From Ridgeia piscesae (lineage: Eukaryota > Annelida > Polychaeta > Sabellida > Siboglinidae), in the NCBI GenBank assembly GCA_025642075.2, contig JAODUO010001756.1:1-64000 (forward strand): 64,000 nt of DNA, in the 5' to 3' direction. Made by a program: the position numbers and the translations under genes. The first letter of the stretch is position 1. Each line of letters begins with the position of its first letter. Below are positions 37,120-50,800 of the stretch, piece after piece. Below the pieces are notes generated by a model. The model ran no database searches and was not told the origin of the DNA. It saw only the letters and a program-made list of their open reading frames with translations.

Positions 37120-38630
37120 TAATATTGAGATATATATATATGTTTATTATCCAAAACTGTGCCTAGATATTTATACTTAGTAACTCTTTCGACAGTCACA
37201 CCCTCAATAATTAGTTCACTCACAGCCCCCGTGTTTCTGAGGTCTACTGCCATCTCCCTGGTCTTGTCCACATTCAAGTCTAAGTAGTTGTCCTTATACC
37301 ATCTTAGCACTTCAGTGACCTGCTGATTAAAATGACTGTCTGAGTTTGAGAAATCTGCTAGGGCCGTGTCATCAGAGTACTTGTAAAGACCTCACAATGA
37401 ACTACTGCTCTTAAAATCGTCAACATATATAGTAAACAAAACGGGCAACAGAACTGTCCCTTGGGGGCACCGGTGGATGTTGTTTTCACCCGAGACAATA
37501 CATGATGATATCTGACAACCTGAGATCAGTTGACAAGGAAGTCAACCACACAATAAATTTAGGGCTAACATTCAGGTAAATGAGCTTTTCTACTAGCTAA
37601 TGAGGCTGTATAGTGTTAAACTGTATGCAAACTGCAGAGAATCAAGTTTGCCTTCTGTCTGTGTAATTGGGGTGCAACAAATAATTAACATTTTCCACAG
37701 GGCAAATATTGACTGATCACTTGAATAGCCTGGCAAACACATCACAAAGTTGAACATTGCATACCTTCAGTATTCCACCACTGACATTATCAAGCCCTGT
37801 AGCTTTCCTAATGTTAATCTTGTTTAACTCTCTCTGAACAACCTCTGGGGTAATTTCTTCTACTTCTGTGTCATCATTAATATCTGTGTACATACTCTCT
37901 AAAACCTGGCTCAATTCCGCAGTAAAGTAAAAATTACAGTAACAATCATTAAATTTATCAGCTCGGTCAGTTTGTTCAGAAACACTACCGGGTGGAACTT
38001 ACAGAACAATTAGTTTTGGCATGTGTTTGCCCAGCAAGTCTTTAGACCCATCCAGGCATCCCTCATGTTACCCACCCCCTTAAATTGCAGCTCAATTTCG
38101 TCCTTGTATTCTAGTTTTGCATTACGTATCTGACATTTTAGTTCAGTCTGAATTCTCTTTACCTCCTTACCGTCTTTCTTTAAATAAGCATCTCTCTTTA
38201 GGTAAATTGTCTTTTGCAAATCTTTCGTAATCCATGGTTTGCTATTTGGGAATGATTTTATACATTTCTTGGGAATGATCATGTCCTCACAGAACGCATT
38301 GTAATCCGAAATCAGTCACTGTTTGATATAGATTATTGCCAGGACTGAAGAACACATCCCAGTCCGTACACTCCATGCATCCAAACAATTCTGCCACTGT
38401 TTTACCTCCTGAACCGATACTTCCCCATTTTATGTTTTTGCTTGTACAGTGGGATCAGAGTCAGTGTTGTGATCCGATGATTCAATTGGCTGCATGCCGA
38501 TTGATCAGTAGGCCTTTTTTACATTGCCATAATACCAACAGTCCAGTATTTTGCCAGCGCGAGTAGCAGATGACACATACTGCCGATAGATCGGAAGAAC
38601 TGAACATAGGCAGCAGTTACTGAAGTCATT
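37120..38630 (-). pseudogene. Degenerate LINE, endonuclease end to reverse transcriptase
   Basis: Minus-strand frames in order: a worn block with ESSDHN-like residues (38480-38560), FPNSKPWITKDLQKTI (38250-38200), RNAKLEYKDEIE, KINIRKATGLDNVSGGILK (RT motif, 37840-37780), a worn 'GAPQG.VL.P.LF..Y..D' block (37480-37400), then LRWYKDNYLDLNVDKTREM and VTKYKYLGTVLDN (37310-37140). Stops and frameshifts occur throughout. Truncation occurs at a short (AT)n. It is a LINE family different from that at 18.3-21.9 kb. Confidence 0.82.
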
Positions 38631-40398
38631 AATATAAATAACCAGCCATACACCAGGTTGGACAAACGACCTTTATTAATAGCAACAATAAAAGCCAAAG
38701 TAGATCAGCCACTGTGTATAAAATTAATGGACAATCATCACAGATTTTATTTATAACATAATAATTCTGAGTACTTTGGGCACAGCAGTCTAAAAAAGCC
38801 AGCAGTGTTCAACCACTTGTGATGTACTGTGTAAACTTAATGGCAAGACACACACACTAACAGAAAACACTTACTGAAGATAGCAAAGTACTGTAAACAA
38901 AATACAACCGCTAACACAAATAACCTTAATCTACCAGTACTTACATTATTTCGTTAATTCACTAGAATAACATCTGTTAGATAGGATGAAGTTATACAAC
39001 CTGTGGAATGTAAGTGGCAAAAAACTGGGACAAGTGTCATCAGTAATCAGTTGTAGCTTACTAATGTCAACAACCCAACGAGCATATTTGTGCATTTCAG
39101 GCTTAAAACTACCATATGCATGCAAACAATTCAAGTTTCCTTCACTCTTCCTGCAGTGATGCTTTGGTATATTCTAGTAATGTTGGTTCCATTTCATCCT
39201 GTACAATCATCAATGCACTGATAACTTACTTTGAATTTAAAGTAAACAAATTCAGGAAACACGCAAATCAGACAATAAATAAATACGTGGTACGTATTAC
39301 ATATCATGATTTGTATGGATGACCTGGGAGACTTTGCCACAGCTCTGTACAAGCATTTGACTATGGTGGATTTCATTCATACACATGCGTTAAACAAGCT
39401 ATGGTGTGCTAACATATTTCAGATTTTTTGTTATTCATCGGTAAGTAATTATACAATTTTGGTCACCTTCAAAAACACAAACCTTTTGGTTTCCTGAAGG
39501 TAGAGATCATGGAAAAGACACATTGTAGTAGCTACATTTCATTTAGGATAAAACAGAAATAAAGATAGCAGCACAGTACCAACATTTTAGTTAGTTGTAA
39601 ACTCGGTGGTGTCCATACTGAAGAAATTGCAAGCGCAACTTTTCAGAGTCTACAAGCACAATGGAACTTTTGTAACATCCACAAACATGGTTGTGGATTG
39701 TTATAACCATCCTCGTGGCATGCTGTTAATTCCTGTTGAAATACGGTTAAGATGAGCTACTTATCCAATCACTCTGATTGTTTTTTAAATCTGTTATTTC
39801 GATTTTAGCTAATGATAGCTGATATTCATGCAGATGACACACTTGAGTAGTAAATATTGTGATTGCCTTTAGTTGGCTTTGATGCCAGGCACAAGCATCT
39901 ACACAACTAGTGGTGAGCAGCAGAATCAGCTACAGCTCTAGAACAAAGTAGAAATGATTCAGCTAGTAGAATATTTGCTGTAGGTAGTGTAGTTAACGAC
40001 CAACCCTGGCTTGCTTGTGAGGATGGTTTTTGTGTCCATTTGATGTGAATATGTCCCCAAGATATTCACAAATATTCTGTTGCATAACCATAGAAACCTT
40101 AAAAGATGATTGAGGTCAATTATCTCACAGTATCCAACAATTTCTACAACATTTCTAACAATATCAACATGTTTGCTCTAACAGATTGCAAACACCACCA
40201 GCAATTGTCTGCCAAAAAAGTGCAATAACATGGTCCCTTGAAAATAACATCAGGATTCAAACGCACACACAAACAATATATACTGTGTAATAACTATAGG
40301 ATGATCTAAACGACTGCAGTGAAAACTTACTGGATGACAAATTAGGTGTGGAATATCAGTCGACAGCGATTATTAATGTGAAGGTGTCATAACACTGC
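38631..40398 (-). other. PDIA4: Region downstream of PDIA4, possible long 3' UTR
   Basis: No gene was recognised. The nearest minus-strand AATAAA signals found are at 38746-38751 and 38673-38678, which would make a 3' UTR of about 1.65 kb. A non-canonical nearer signal is equally possible. Confidence 0.3.
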
Positions 40399-40820
40399 TT
40401 ACAATTCTTCCTTTGTCTTCTTTAGAGACACAGTGGCATGTTTTTCAATAAACTTCACTACATCACCGAATTCTCGATCCCCCTCATATTTAGTTGGAGC
40501 CATCTTCTTATCTGCTGGAGCAAAATAGATAGCCGGATAGCCATTTTCTGGTGGGGCATTATATTCAGGGGGATAGTCATTTGCCATTGCATCCATCTTT
40601 GCAAAGACCAACTTTTTGTTGTCTTTATACTTCTTTGCAAGCTTGTTGAAGACAGGCATAAATGCCTTGGACACATCACAGTAATGGGCATACATCATGA
40701 TGATGGCATCGTTCTTCGGGTCAAGAACAATCTTCTCAAATGTTTTCCCAACGACGACAGTTACTGGACCCGGCTGATTCTTTGGTATCGGTGCTGACAG
40801 TATATGTGCCCTCACCTTGC
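40399..40820 (-). CDS. PDIA4: PDIA4 exon 11 with altered third active site
   Basis: It encodes [17 protein letters not shown], then [19 protein letters not shown] where the family has EFYAPWCGHC, then [21 protein letters not shown] and the KEEL end. The CDVS codons lie at 40680-40669. Stop TAA 40401-40399. Confidence 0.96.
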
Positions 40821-43800
40821 CTGAATATACAACAGACGCAATGGTAAGAAGATAATGGCAGTAATAGGCTTCATTTAAAAAATGAAATGCCAATCAGTGC
40901 AACATTACAATAAACTTTTGATGTAACAAATCGTTTGGGAATGGCCTTTTGATTCATTACATATAAAAAATACCTTAAACTGATTATGCAATAATAAAAA
41001 CAAGGGATCAATTCATTTATTCAGCATAAGCAGGAAATTACTATAATAGCGAATTCATTTCAACCAAGATTTGCAACAGATTTGTAGGGCAGCAGATTAA
41101 CACGATCATATTCAACTGTTCTTACGAACAGTATTTTATTCCTATGCAATGTTTACCACCATCCTCCAAAAAAAACATTTGCAGAAGAAAATATTTATAT
41201 TATGGAAGTTTATAGACTACAGATATGTATGGAATAGTGATCATGCATTGCAAAATACAAAATATAAATAAACAAGTCATAGCACATACCTTTTTTATAC
41301 TTATTAATGAACTCTCTTATTTCGTCTGCATCAAACTCCTCCATCTCTTCCATCGGATACTTCCTGTTGTACTTATCCATAATACCAACGTTCATTTCCT
41401 CGCCGGAATCGTCAAAACCGAAGCCCTTTACCTTTTCTGGGAAATCATCCTCATTTGCGATCGCAAATGTCATGTCTGGGTAGTCTTTGGCAATTTCAAC
41501 TATTTTGTTGCGCCAAAACTGGGTAGCTGCAAATATAGCATGGTCTGGTGTTAGTGTTATCAACATAAAATATTATAATAATTTATATTATTCCTCTTGG
41601 CAACTACCGAGATTGAAACAGGTACATAAAACATCATAAAGTATATACAAACAATTGTTAAAACTATTGTATGTTTAGAATACCATCTAATTTACACATG
41701 CAAGCAAATAGTTGGCTTCAATTATGGAATTTGCTATTATTACACTGGTGATGTAAGGTAAAGTTATAATTGAACTTGATGACTTACAATTACGACAGCA
41801 AATATTAATTAATGTACATCACCCTATTTTAGAATGATCAGTAATCATTTAATAACAATTATAGATGTACACAACTTACCAACAATAATATGTATAGACC
41901 AGACATAGAATGCAAGTATTTGCCATGGTAATGCAGTATTTTCATGGATGGTTTTGTAGTGTTTGTAAATCACACCATAAACAACTATCACAATCTATTC
42001 TGTTTCTCTTCTGTAATCTAAACACTAAAAGGCTATTAAAGTAACATGAAAAACAACTTATCCTGTAACAAGATGTTTGTTTTGTTCCCCTATTTTCATG
42101 TTTAACTAATAAAATGTGATGACATGCTTGTAAGGATCACTTTACATGTACAGCTAGAGAAATACTGCAGTCATATTCATGCGACAAAGACACTTGTTAC
42201 ATGTTTAAACGCATGTTGTTGATAATTTTATGCCCACTAATTTAGAAATATATATAGTTTTTGTTTTTATATCATTTTTTATTTGGCTTATTAACATAAT
42301 TATGTTGAATGTGTCTACCAAAACTTGTTGGTAAGTCTTTATCAATATTCATAGTAAAATAGGGCAGAAAAACAAGAATATTGCTCTCTAATACTGTACA
42401 TATATATTAGTTGTCTGAAAGTAGTGTCCAAATCATTTGTCAAAAATTACATAAGTGAAGCATACCATAGCATATGGTCTCTGTATCGGTGAAATTTTGA
42501 TAAACTGTCAGTATGGTCAGATACAGTATCTATTATTGTATGTTTTTGCAATTTTAAAAACACTTATTAGTAAATTAAATTGTTATTTAAAAATGACATA
42601 CATTAACACATTTAGTCAGAATGTAACCATAATATTATTAAGCTTAGTGAATCCTGAATGCTTAGATATCTTAATTTATAAATAGGAAACTTTCAACAGG
42701 AATTGCAATTGTTTGTGATGAATGTGTCAGGGTGCTGCATCAACATGCTTTTGCCCATTTATGAATATACCTTCTGAAAACAATACAGGTGTTCAGTATT
42801 AAATAAATATAACCTCAGTTGCTATATTTTTTAATTTATGCATGTCAAGCTGGTCTGACTATCCCTTACTACCTGTTGTCAAGCAACCAGTCCACCACGC
42901 ACCTGAGCGATGTTCGTGAGTCCAGTCGACTGTGTAGAAAAAGAGCACAAGGGGGCGTCGATCGACATCGTATCGCCTAAGTTCTGATTCAAGAGTCATT
43001 TGACCAACAAGAGGCACGTCCTTGGACTTGATGAAAGATACAACGTCCTCAGCCTTAGTTGTGTCCTGGTGAAGAAATAATTAAACATGACAAAACAATC
43101 CATACAAGTAACAGATATCCATAAGTGATGGTAATTATGTTAAAGTCATGAACTGTATCAAAAGAAACCAACTTTTACATGCTTCCCCTTGACATATTGT
43201 GTAACATTTCACAGCACATCATTTTGATTTATATATGATTTATAAACAATTAATGGGTTCACACCAACCCAAGGAGCAACGAACCACTTGTTTACATCGT
43301 AAAGTCCATCTACTCAACTGGAATAAGCCTCTAGAAACGGGATAATTTAGCAAACACAGGTCAATAGATAACACTAGTATGAATAACATTGCTTTATGAT
43401 CTGCAATTGGTAAGCCAAGGCCAATGATAAGCAAATGAACATGGAAAGAAGGGAGTGGACCTCTGCACCCTGAGAGGAGACACACATACATTGATCCACC
43501 AGTCCCAGACTTTCATGCATTTACTATAGATAGCATTCCACTAAACATTTTTGAATGACTAAGATCATTTACCTTCAGTTCGATTATATGCCACTTTGGC
43601 TCATGTTTTGAGTGGAATCTGTCAGCATTAAACACAACCACTGACCCAGGATTGACTTTGTAGTGGTTAGCAATACTCTTTTCAAACGTATGGCAGCTGG
43701 TGTAATTCTCACGCAGATCATTGGCTGCAACATTGAAGAGAATGTATGTATGTATATAAGCATGCATGTATATATGCATGCAGGCATATATATATATATA

Positions 43801-44695
43801 TATATATACACACCATATTGTCCCTAATAGACGTGCAGTGCACGAGTGGGAAGGCTTGGATGCGCATCTATTTATTTCTCAAAAGTGGGTAAAATGCGGT
43901 TACCCACTATATCAGCTTCTAAATAGAGTAGATAGCTAATCTGCAACGTGGTGCCACTGAAGTATGCATATGTACAGCGCCTCCAAGTGAATGATCCGAG
44001 AAATACTTCTTTTAAATCAACATTTTACTGCGTAATGCTTTTGGTACAATCTACGTGTTCTTCAAATTGCTTTAATAATGTTAAATAAATGTAGTAATGT
44101 GAACATAGAATGGATTTACTGCGCGAACAGTCAGCGTTTAATCCAACGGAAACAAATCCGCCATTTGTTTGATGCACATGACATACCATTAAATTAAAAA
44201 TAAAAGCCTTCTAAGCCATTTACATTTACCATATATTTACTTACGAAACTCTCACCAGGTTGTCATACCAATAATACTTTTTTGGAATAGCATTAGTCTG
44301 GGCGATATCTTTGCTATAATTGTAGCGTCTACTGTGTTGCATTTTTGCGTCACTCCTTAAATAAATTTACATGGATTGTTTCACATCTAAAAAAGGGGGT
44401 GGGCGTCTATTAGGTAGTGCGCGTCTATTAAGGACAATATGGTATATACAACATGTTCATGTACGAATTCATGTGTGCATGAATTATGTTTGTATTTGTA
44501 TGTTTATATGTATGTATGTGTGTATACATGTTTGTATGAATCATGTATGTAAAGACAAAATATTGTAATGCCTTAAATTATAACTGTTTACACATATTAA
44601 TTAATATTTACATCTACTCAAATAATCACAGATAACATAATTATTTTAATGTCATAAATTATTTAACTTACTTTTTTACACATTGCATAATTTCT

Positions 44696-44746
<51 letters not shown>

Positions 44747-44793
44747 ATATATAATATATATGTATATATAATATGTGTGTGTATGTGTGCGTG

Positions 44794-44849
<56 letters not shown>

Positions 44850-47800
44850 TGTGTGTTAATGTCTTGAATTATCTATTATTTCTTGTCATGTTTTTATGTA
44901 TACATTTCAATCTCTGATTGCCAAGAGAGTATTATAACTACAGGTCGTGTTTAAATTTTACAATCCATGGGTGTTAGCTACATTCCAGTTATGTTATCTA
45001 TGATTAGATATTTTGCCACAGTATGCTATACTGAACACAAGCTACATAAGTGTTATATAAGTGAGGTAAACCGTACTATAGAAAAACAGACATGTATCCA
45101 ACAAGGATGTCATGTGAACTTACTAAGCTCTTGATAGAGATCATAGGCTGCGTCCTCATCACTGGAGAAGAAGCCAACAACAGTGACATCGTCTTCAAGC
45201 ATGTGATCAGACAGGTTCTTCAGTGTTGTCATCTCCTTGGAGCTCTCTCCTTGTTGACTCATCATGTAGTCAGCAATACCTGTACAACAACAGCACTGTC
45301 AGTTCCTGTGCAACTGACACCTAAGAGAGCATCAAGGCTCGGTTCAGGCACAAGCATTTCAAAATTTACATTAAATGATATGATTACTGTCCAATTTGTT
45401 ATGTCCATCCACCTACCATCTGCCTCCCGTGGACCCTTGTATTCGAAGGCCTTCCCTCGCCGGAACAGTTTCATAGTGGGGTAGCCGGAGATGCCGTACA
45501 GCTTGGCCAGTGCAGTCTCTGCTGTTGCGTCCACTTTGGCTATAGGGATGTCTGAGTCCTTCAATATTTTGGCAGCTTTCTCTAGTTCTGGGGCCAGTTT
45601 CTTGCAATGACCACACCTGCCACAACAAAGTCAGTATCTTTTTAGGAGCAGGCATGGCCGACTTGGAGTCAGAACTTGGATGGGTTTGTTCGACTTGAGG
45701 TCTAAAGGGTTAAGGGGACAAGCAGTGCAGGATTTGCGATTTCTCACGAATTTTCGTTTTCAGCGTTCACTAATATAGGATCTTAACTTCAACTTCTAAT
45801 TCACAAATGTTCACATTTATGTGTCAACATAGATACATTATTTGATCACCAGTGTTGATTAGAGTTCCTTTGTCTTACTAGCAAAACCAGAAATTATGCG
45901 TATTTCACATCTTAGTTACCTGTAGTTTGTCATGATGGATACCTATTTTTAGGTCTTTCTCCCGCATTCAACGCAGGTTTATCCATGGCGGGAAGTATGC
46001 AGCCAATCAGTGCTAGAACAGGAGCCCCCTCCCATACGGAAATTTCCTTATATGGTTTGCTGCTCTGGACATCCGCACTCTCTTGATTCTGATTGGCCAG
46101 CACTAACTTTCTGACCTTTCCGGCAACGTTCAGCTGGTGTTCGGTATAACAACGAAGCGAGTAAATATGGCGACAGTTGTTCTTTGTTAGTGATTGGATG
46201 TTATTTAAACTACCCACACACTGGGCCTGGATGTTTTATGTGAAAGAACCTAATTCAAGAAAGTCTGAACCAGTTGATGAAGCTGCTTCAAAGACTGGCT
46301 TAGTATGTTTAAAAACTCAATCATATCAGATGATTGCTTAGCAATATGCATAAACGAGAACACCTTAATACATCAGCGACAACTCATAACTGTTGTATAG
46401 TTGAGGAAGTGGAAATGTTGCACCATGACGGCAGGAACTACCTACCATGGAGCGTAGAATTCAACCAGGATGAGAGGGACGAGAGTGACAGTGCTTGAGA
46501 AGTTTGTCTGAGTGAGTGTGAGAACACTGCTGACCGGTGGCACCCATTTGGGGTCTGCGTGTTCCTTCACGTATTTCACAATACCTGCAACGTCACCAAC
46601 AACTTTCTTAATGCAATACTACCACAAATTGTATAGACTTGACAAACAATTGATTAATCCTGATACAGCTAATTGACCATGACCATAGTTATGGAATGTC
46701 CTTGTGACCTTGTCACATGTCAACAAATGTGGATTTATGTAAAATTTTGCTAAATGTGTTGAGTTCTAAACTTTCAAACGATGTAAAATCATGGACCTAG
46801 CTTACACATAGGTTATATTTATTTGATAATAAACATGCCTGTGATAGAAAGGTTCAAACTGAGAAAAACACATTTGAAGTTCACTGTGATGTAAGCACAT
46901 GATTGAATACGTTGTCGTTCCCAATTCTGCAGTTTTCTTTTCTACTTCTCCATTTGATTAGAAATACACTCCCAAGTTGTTTGCTCATTGTCGAATATAT
47001 ATCTTGCAAACTGTTTACTGAAATTATTACAACATAATCAGGATATTTTGCAATGTTTAGTACCCGATAGTGATGACCCAATTGATCGTACTCTGTTTAC
47101 AGTTAGCTGCACCAGTGCTTGCAGGGTACTGCGACATATAACTTTTGTTTAGGGACAGGCTTCTGTGTTAACTTACTGTTAAGCGCTGGTATTTTCTCAA
47201 GTTGACAAGTTTTCTCAAAATCAAGTTCCCTAATGTTTCATTAGAACACATCACTGATAATATTTAAGTTTAGTTTACCAAAAGATCTTTAAAAATAATG
47301 GTTAAACAAAAAACATGCCCAGCATGTCCACTGTCTGAATCTGCTAGAGGAAATACCCAATGACGTCAATTTTAGCCAATAGGAACATTTAACTGAGAGA
47401 CCTATCTGTAAAGAAACGTCATCAGTTGTCAGGCACAACTGATAGCGGGCCCCTGATTGGCTTAAAGCTGCAAACGCATGCACAGTGCGCACTCGCTAGC
47501 CATAAACAAGTAGAATCGATCGAATCGCCGCAACGAAACACTGCTAAATACTCGGATTATGTTGCGATAAACATAATAAACAACTTGCAAGACATATCTT
47601 TGACAATAAACGCGACTTGGGAGGGGGTTTAGAATACATCAAAAGGTGAAATAGAAGCAAAACAACTGAATTAGGAATGACAACGCACTCGATCGTGTAC
47701 TTGCAGTCAAACTTCAAATGCGATTTTCTCAGTTTTATGCTTTTTACCCCAGGCATGATCAGTGTCGAATAACTTTGGCTGTGCATGAGCTAGCTCCATA

Positions 47801-50800
47801 ATTTGTGCACCATTGGAAAGCTTATTAAATATTCTTTCTGATGGTATTACCAACTCAATTTATTTTTGGCATGTGACTCATTTCGTTAGAACAGGTCACA
47901 AATATTTACATTTCTTTATAAAATCAAGTTATATTATGTGTATTAATTAGAATGTATATCCTCTTAACTTTTACAATGGAAAGCTAAGTACTATAGTTCA
48001 AACAACCAAGACTGTCATTAACATGTGTGATAAGGTAATTCTGCAGAAATTTGTGATCAGAACGTCTCAAACATTGCCTTAGATGCATTAGCCTACTACG
48101 TAAGGTCAGGAATATCTGGTGCAATGAGCAACAAAAACTATGACGCAACTGAGGATCAGATACAAATCAATAATAAAAATCAAAAGTAGCAAACAGACCA
48201 TCAGCATCTCGTGGGCCATCGTATTCATAAGGCTGTCCATTCCTGAAGAACTTTAGCGTGGGATAGCCGGAGACATCAAATCTTAAAGACAGAACAAAAC
48301 ATGTCACTGAACAATTCTGTGATACTTGGTGCTACTGTAATTCTACTAAGAAAATTAACATAAATATGCAAAGGTGCATTCAGTACACAATCACCCCTAG
48401 TACAAGGTTACTAGGACGGTGATGGGTCACAATATGCTTTGTCTGATAAATAACAAAATATACATTAGTAATTAACAGCTTTATGTTCCAATTTGTTACT
48501 AATTACTCTCTTATATAATGTATTTGTATATTAGTACATCCTGACCAAACTGAAGAAATAAGGCTTCCTTCAGTGCAGAATATTTCTCACATTAGTTCAT
48601 CCTGACCAAACTGAAGACTGAAGGCTTCCTTAAGTGCAGAATATTTCTGATGTAATATAGAACAAACCTTTTCGCCAGATCACTTTCCTTAGTAGCGTCC
48701 ACTTTAGCAAGTGGCACTGGTCGGTCGCTGTCCCTGAGCATCTTGGCTGCCTTCTCGTACTCCGGAGCCAATTTCTTGCAGTGACCACACCTACAGCAGT
48801 AGCATGCACCTCTCTAATCGTGTATGATAAAGTTCCAGCTGGAAACAAGAGGAAGCCTACTAGGAATCATTCTATAGGTATAGGTAGTGAATTGGTTTGT
48901 TGGACAGATAAAAAGAACAATAATTTAAAAAGGAGAAAAGCAGAATACAGTGTATTAAAAAAGAAGATAATCAAGAACGTGTATGTGGTAAAGATAAAAA
49001 AATCCAAAGTATAGACACTTGATTCACTCTATTGTATAATCATATTGACACATTGAGGTTATAACATAAACTGGTGGTAATAAGCCAGAATTAATCAAAA
49101 TTTGCATTCTGCTAACTATAGGGCAATTCCGTATTGGAGAGCCTAGACTGCTAAAAATTAAAACTTGTTGAAACAGTGTAAAAGTTGTACCACTGATGTA
49201 AAACATATGTAAAATTCAGGCCCAAGTAAAAAAACTGTGCTGTCAGTTCAACTTTTTGTTTAATTATGCTACTAATGGAGTGAAATGTTAGCAATAAAAC
49301 TAATGGAAAAACAAGGGGCAACAGAAAACCCTCCCATCTAACCAGTAACTCTTAACTAATTTACCTTAATTTTATAGATTTTCAAAGTTCATATTGTATG
49401 TATTCAAAATTCAGAAAGTATCTTGTACTGCATAAGCCATATTTTCATATGGGTAGTCACACATTTTCATATATTTATTATGTAATTCCGTTACCGAAAA
49501 AGTACATAAAGTTTTCCTGAGAGTTAACAAGTGATCAAAATTAACAGTTACTTGAAATTCTCTTATTAGATACACCCACGAATAGGTGAGATTACACAAT
49601 TTATGTGTGTCTTTTCTCATCTTGTGGGAATCATGGTAGCGGAATTACATTTCGGTAATGGAATTACAATAACAGAATTACCTGTTTTTTTCTCTTGCAC
49701 TATAGATCATAATAAGAAACTAATAATGGGACCTAAGTACATTAGAGATCAGTACAGGCACTGGGACAATGTCTCAGTTAAATATGAATGGAATCTTTGT
49801 AAAATACTTATGAAAACCGTCTATGGATTCAGAAACATGTACCATTTGTAGCATGTACCATCTGTAACATATAATACTACACAGAATGGCAGCAGTGATC
49901 CATATAAATCTACAAGATAGGCCAGATTATCTATCAAAGACCAGTTGCAGAATGTTTTCTTGGACTTTCAAAGACATTCTACACAGTATTTCTTTTCCAC
50001 ATGGGTAAGGTTTATTGTCCAAGACTATGGCTCCAGATGTTCTGTTAAGTGATATCATGTGATCGCATCCAACGAGTTTATCAAAGATGCTGCCAGGACC
50101 TGTCAGAATATTCTACATGGATGCATCAACTAAGCCATGGTTGAATTAAAAATGATAAAGTTCATATGACTGGAATGAGATCAGTCTAATTCCCAACATT
50201 AAGCAGTTGCAAAGAGTCACAAAGGATAGTTGGTGACATTGTTTGTGACTGTTATACAGAACCGTGTTAAATAATAATCCACAAGGAACTTCTTCATAAG
50301 TAAATCATTGAAATAATGAAGATAACAAAGAAGACAACAGTATGAGCATACAAGAAAACCTTGCCAAAAAATATGGACTTAAAAGTGGATGGTTGTAGAA
50401 TTAAAAAAAAAAATTGTTTTCCTGGGGCTTTTAAACTAAGGTGACAACTTATTTGAAATGTGTTGAAGTCTGTAGATGTGTGTGGCCTGATGTTGAAGGT
50501 ATATTGACTGTCTCAACTGATAAAGATTGTGACATTAACATCCTTCCTGACCCACAGGTGGACAGGAGTTCAATAACTGCTTTCAACCGATCTTGAATTA
50601 AATGTGAAATACGTCGCTGTACAATTATTGGCCAGTACAATTGTTTTTTAGTAGAACATGAAGTTAAGGTGTTCTGTAATCTTGCAGAAAAGAAAGAATG
50701 AGAATCAATTATTATTTTATGTTTATTCAAAAAATAGTCAGACTCGTAATTCCGTTACCATAGCATGTAATTCCGTTACATGTTGTAAATAAAAACAGCC

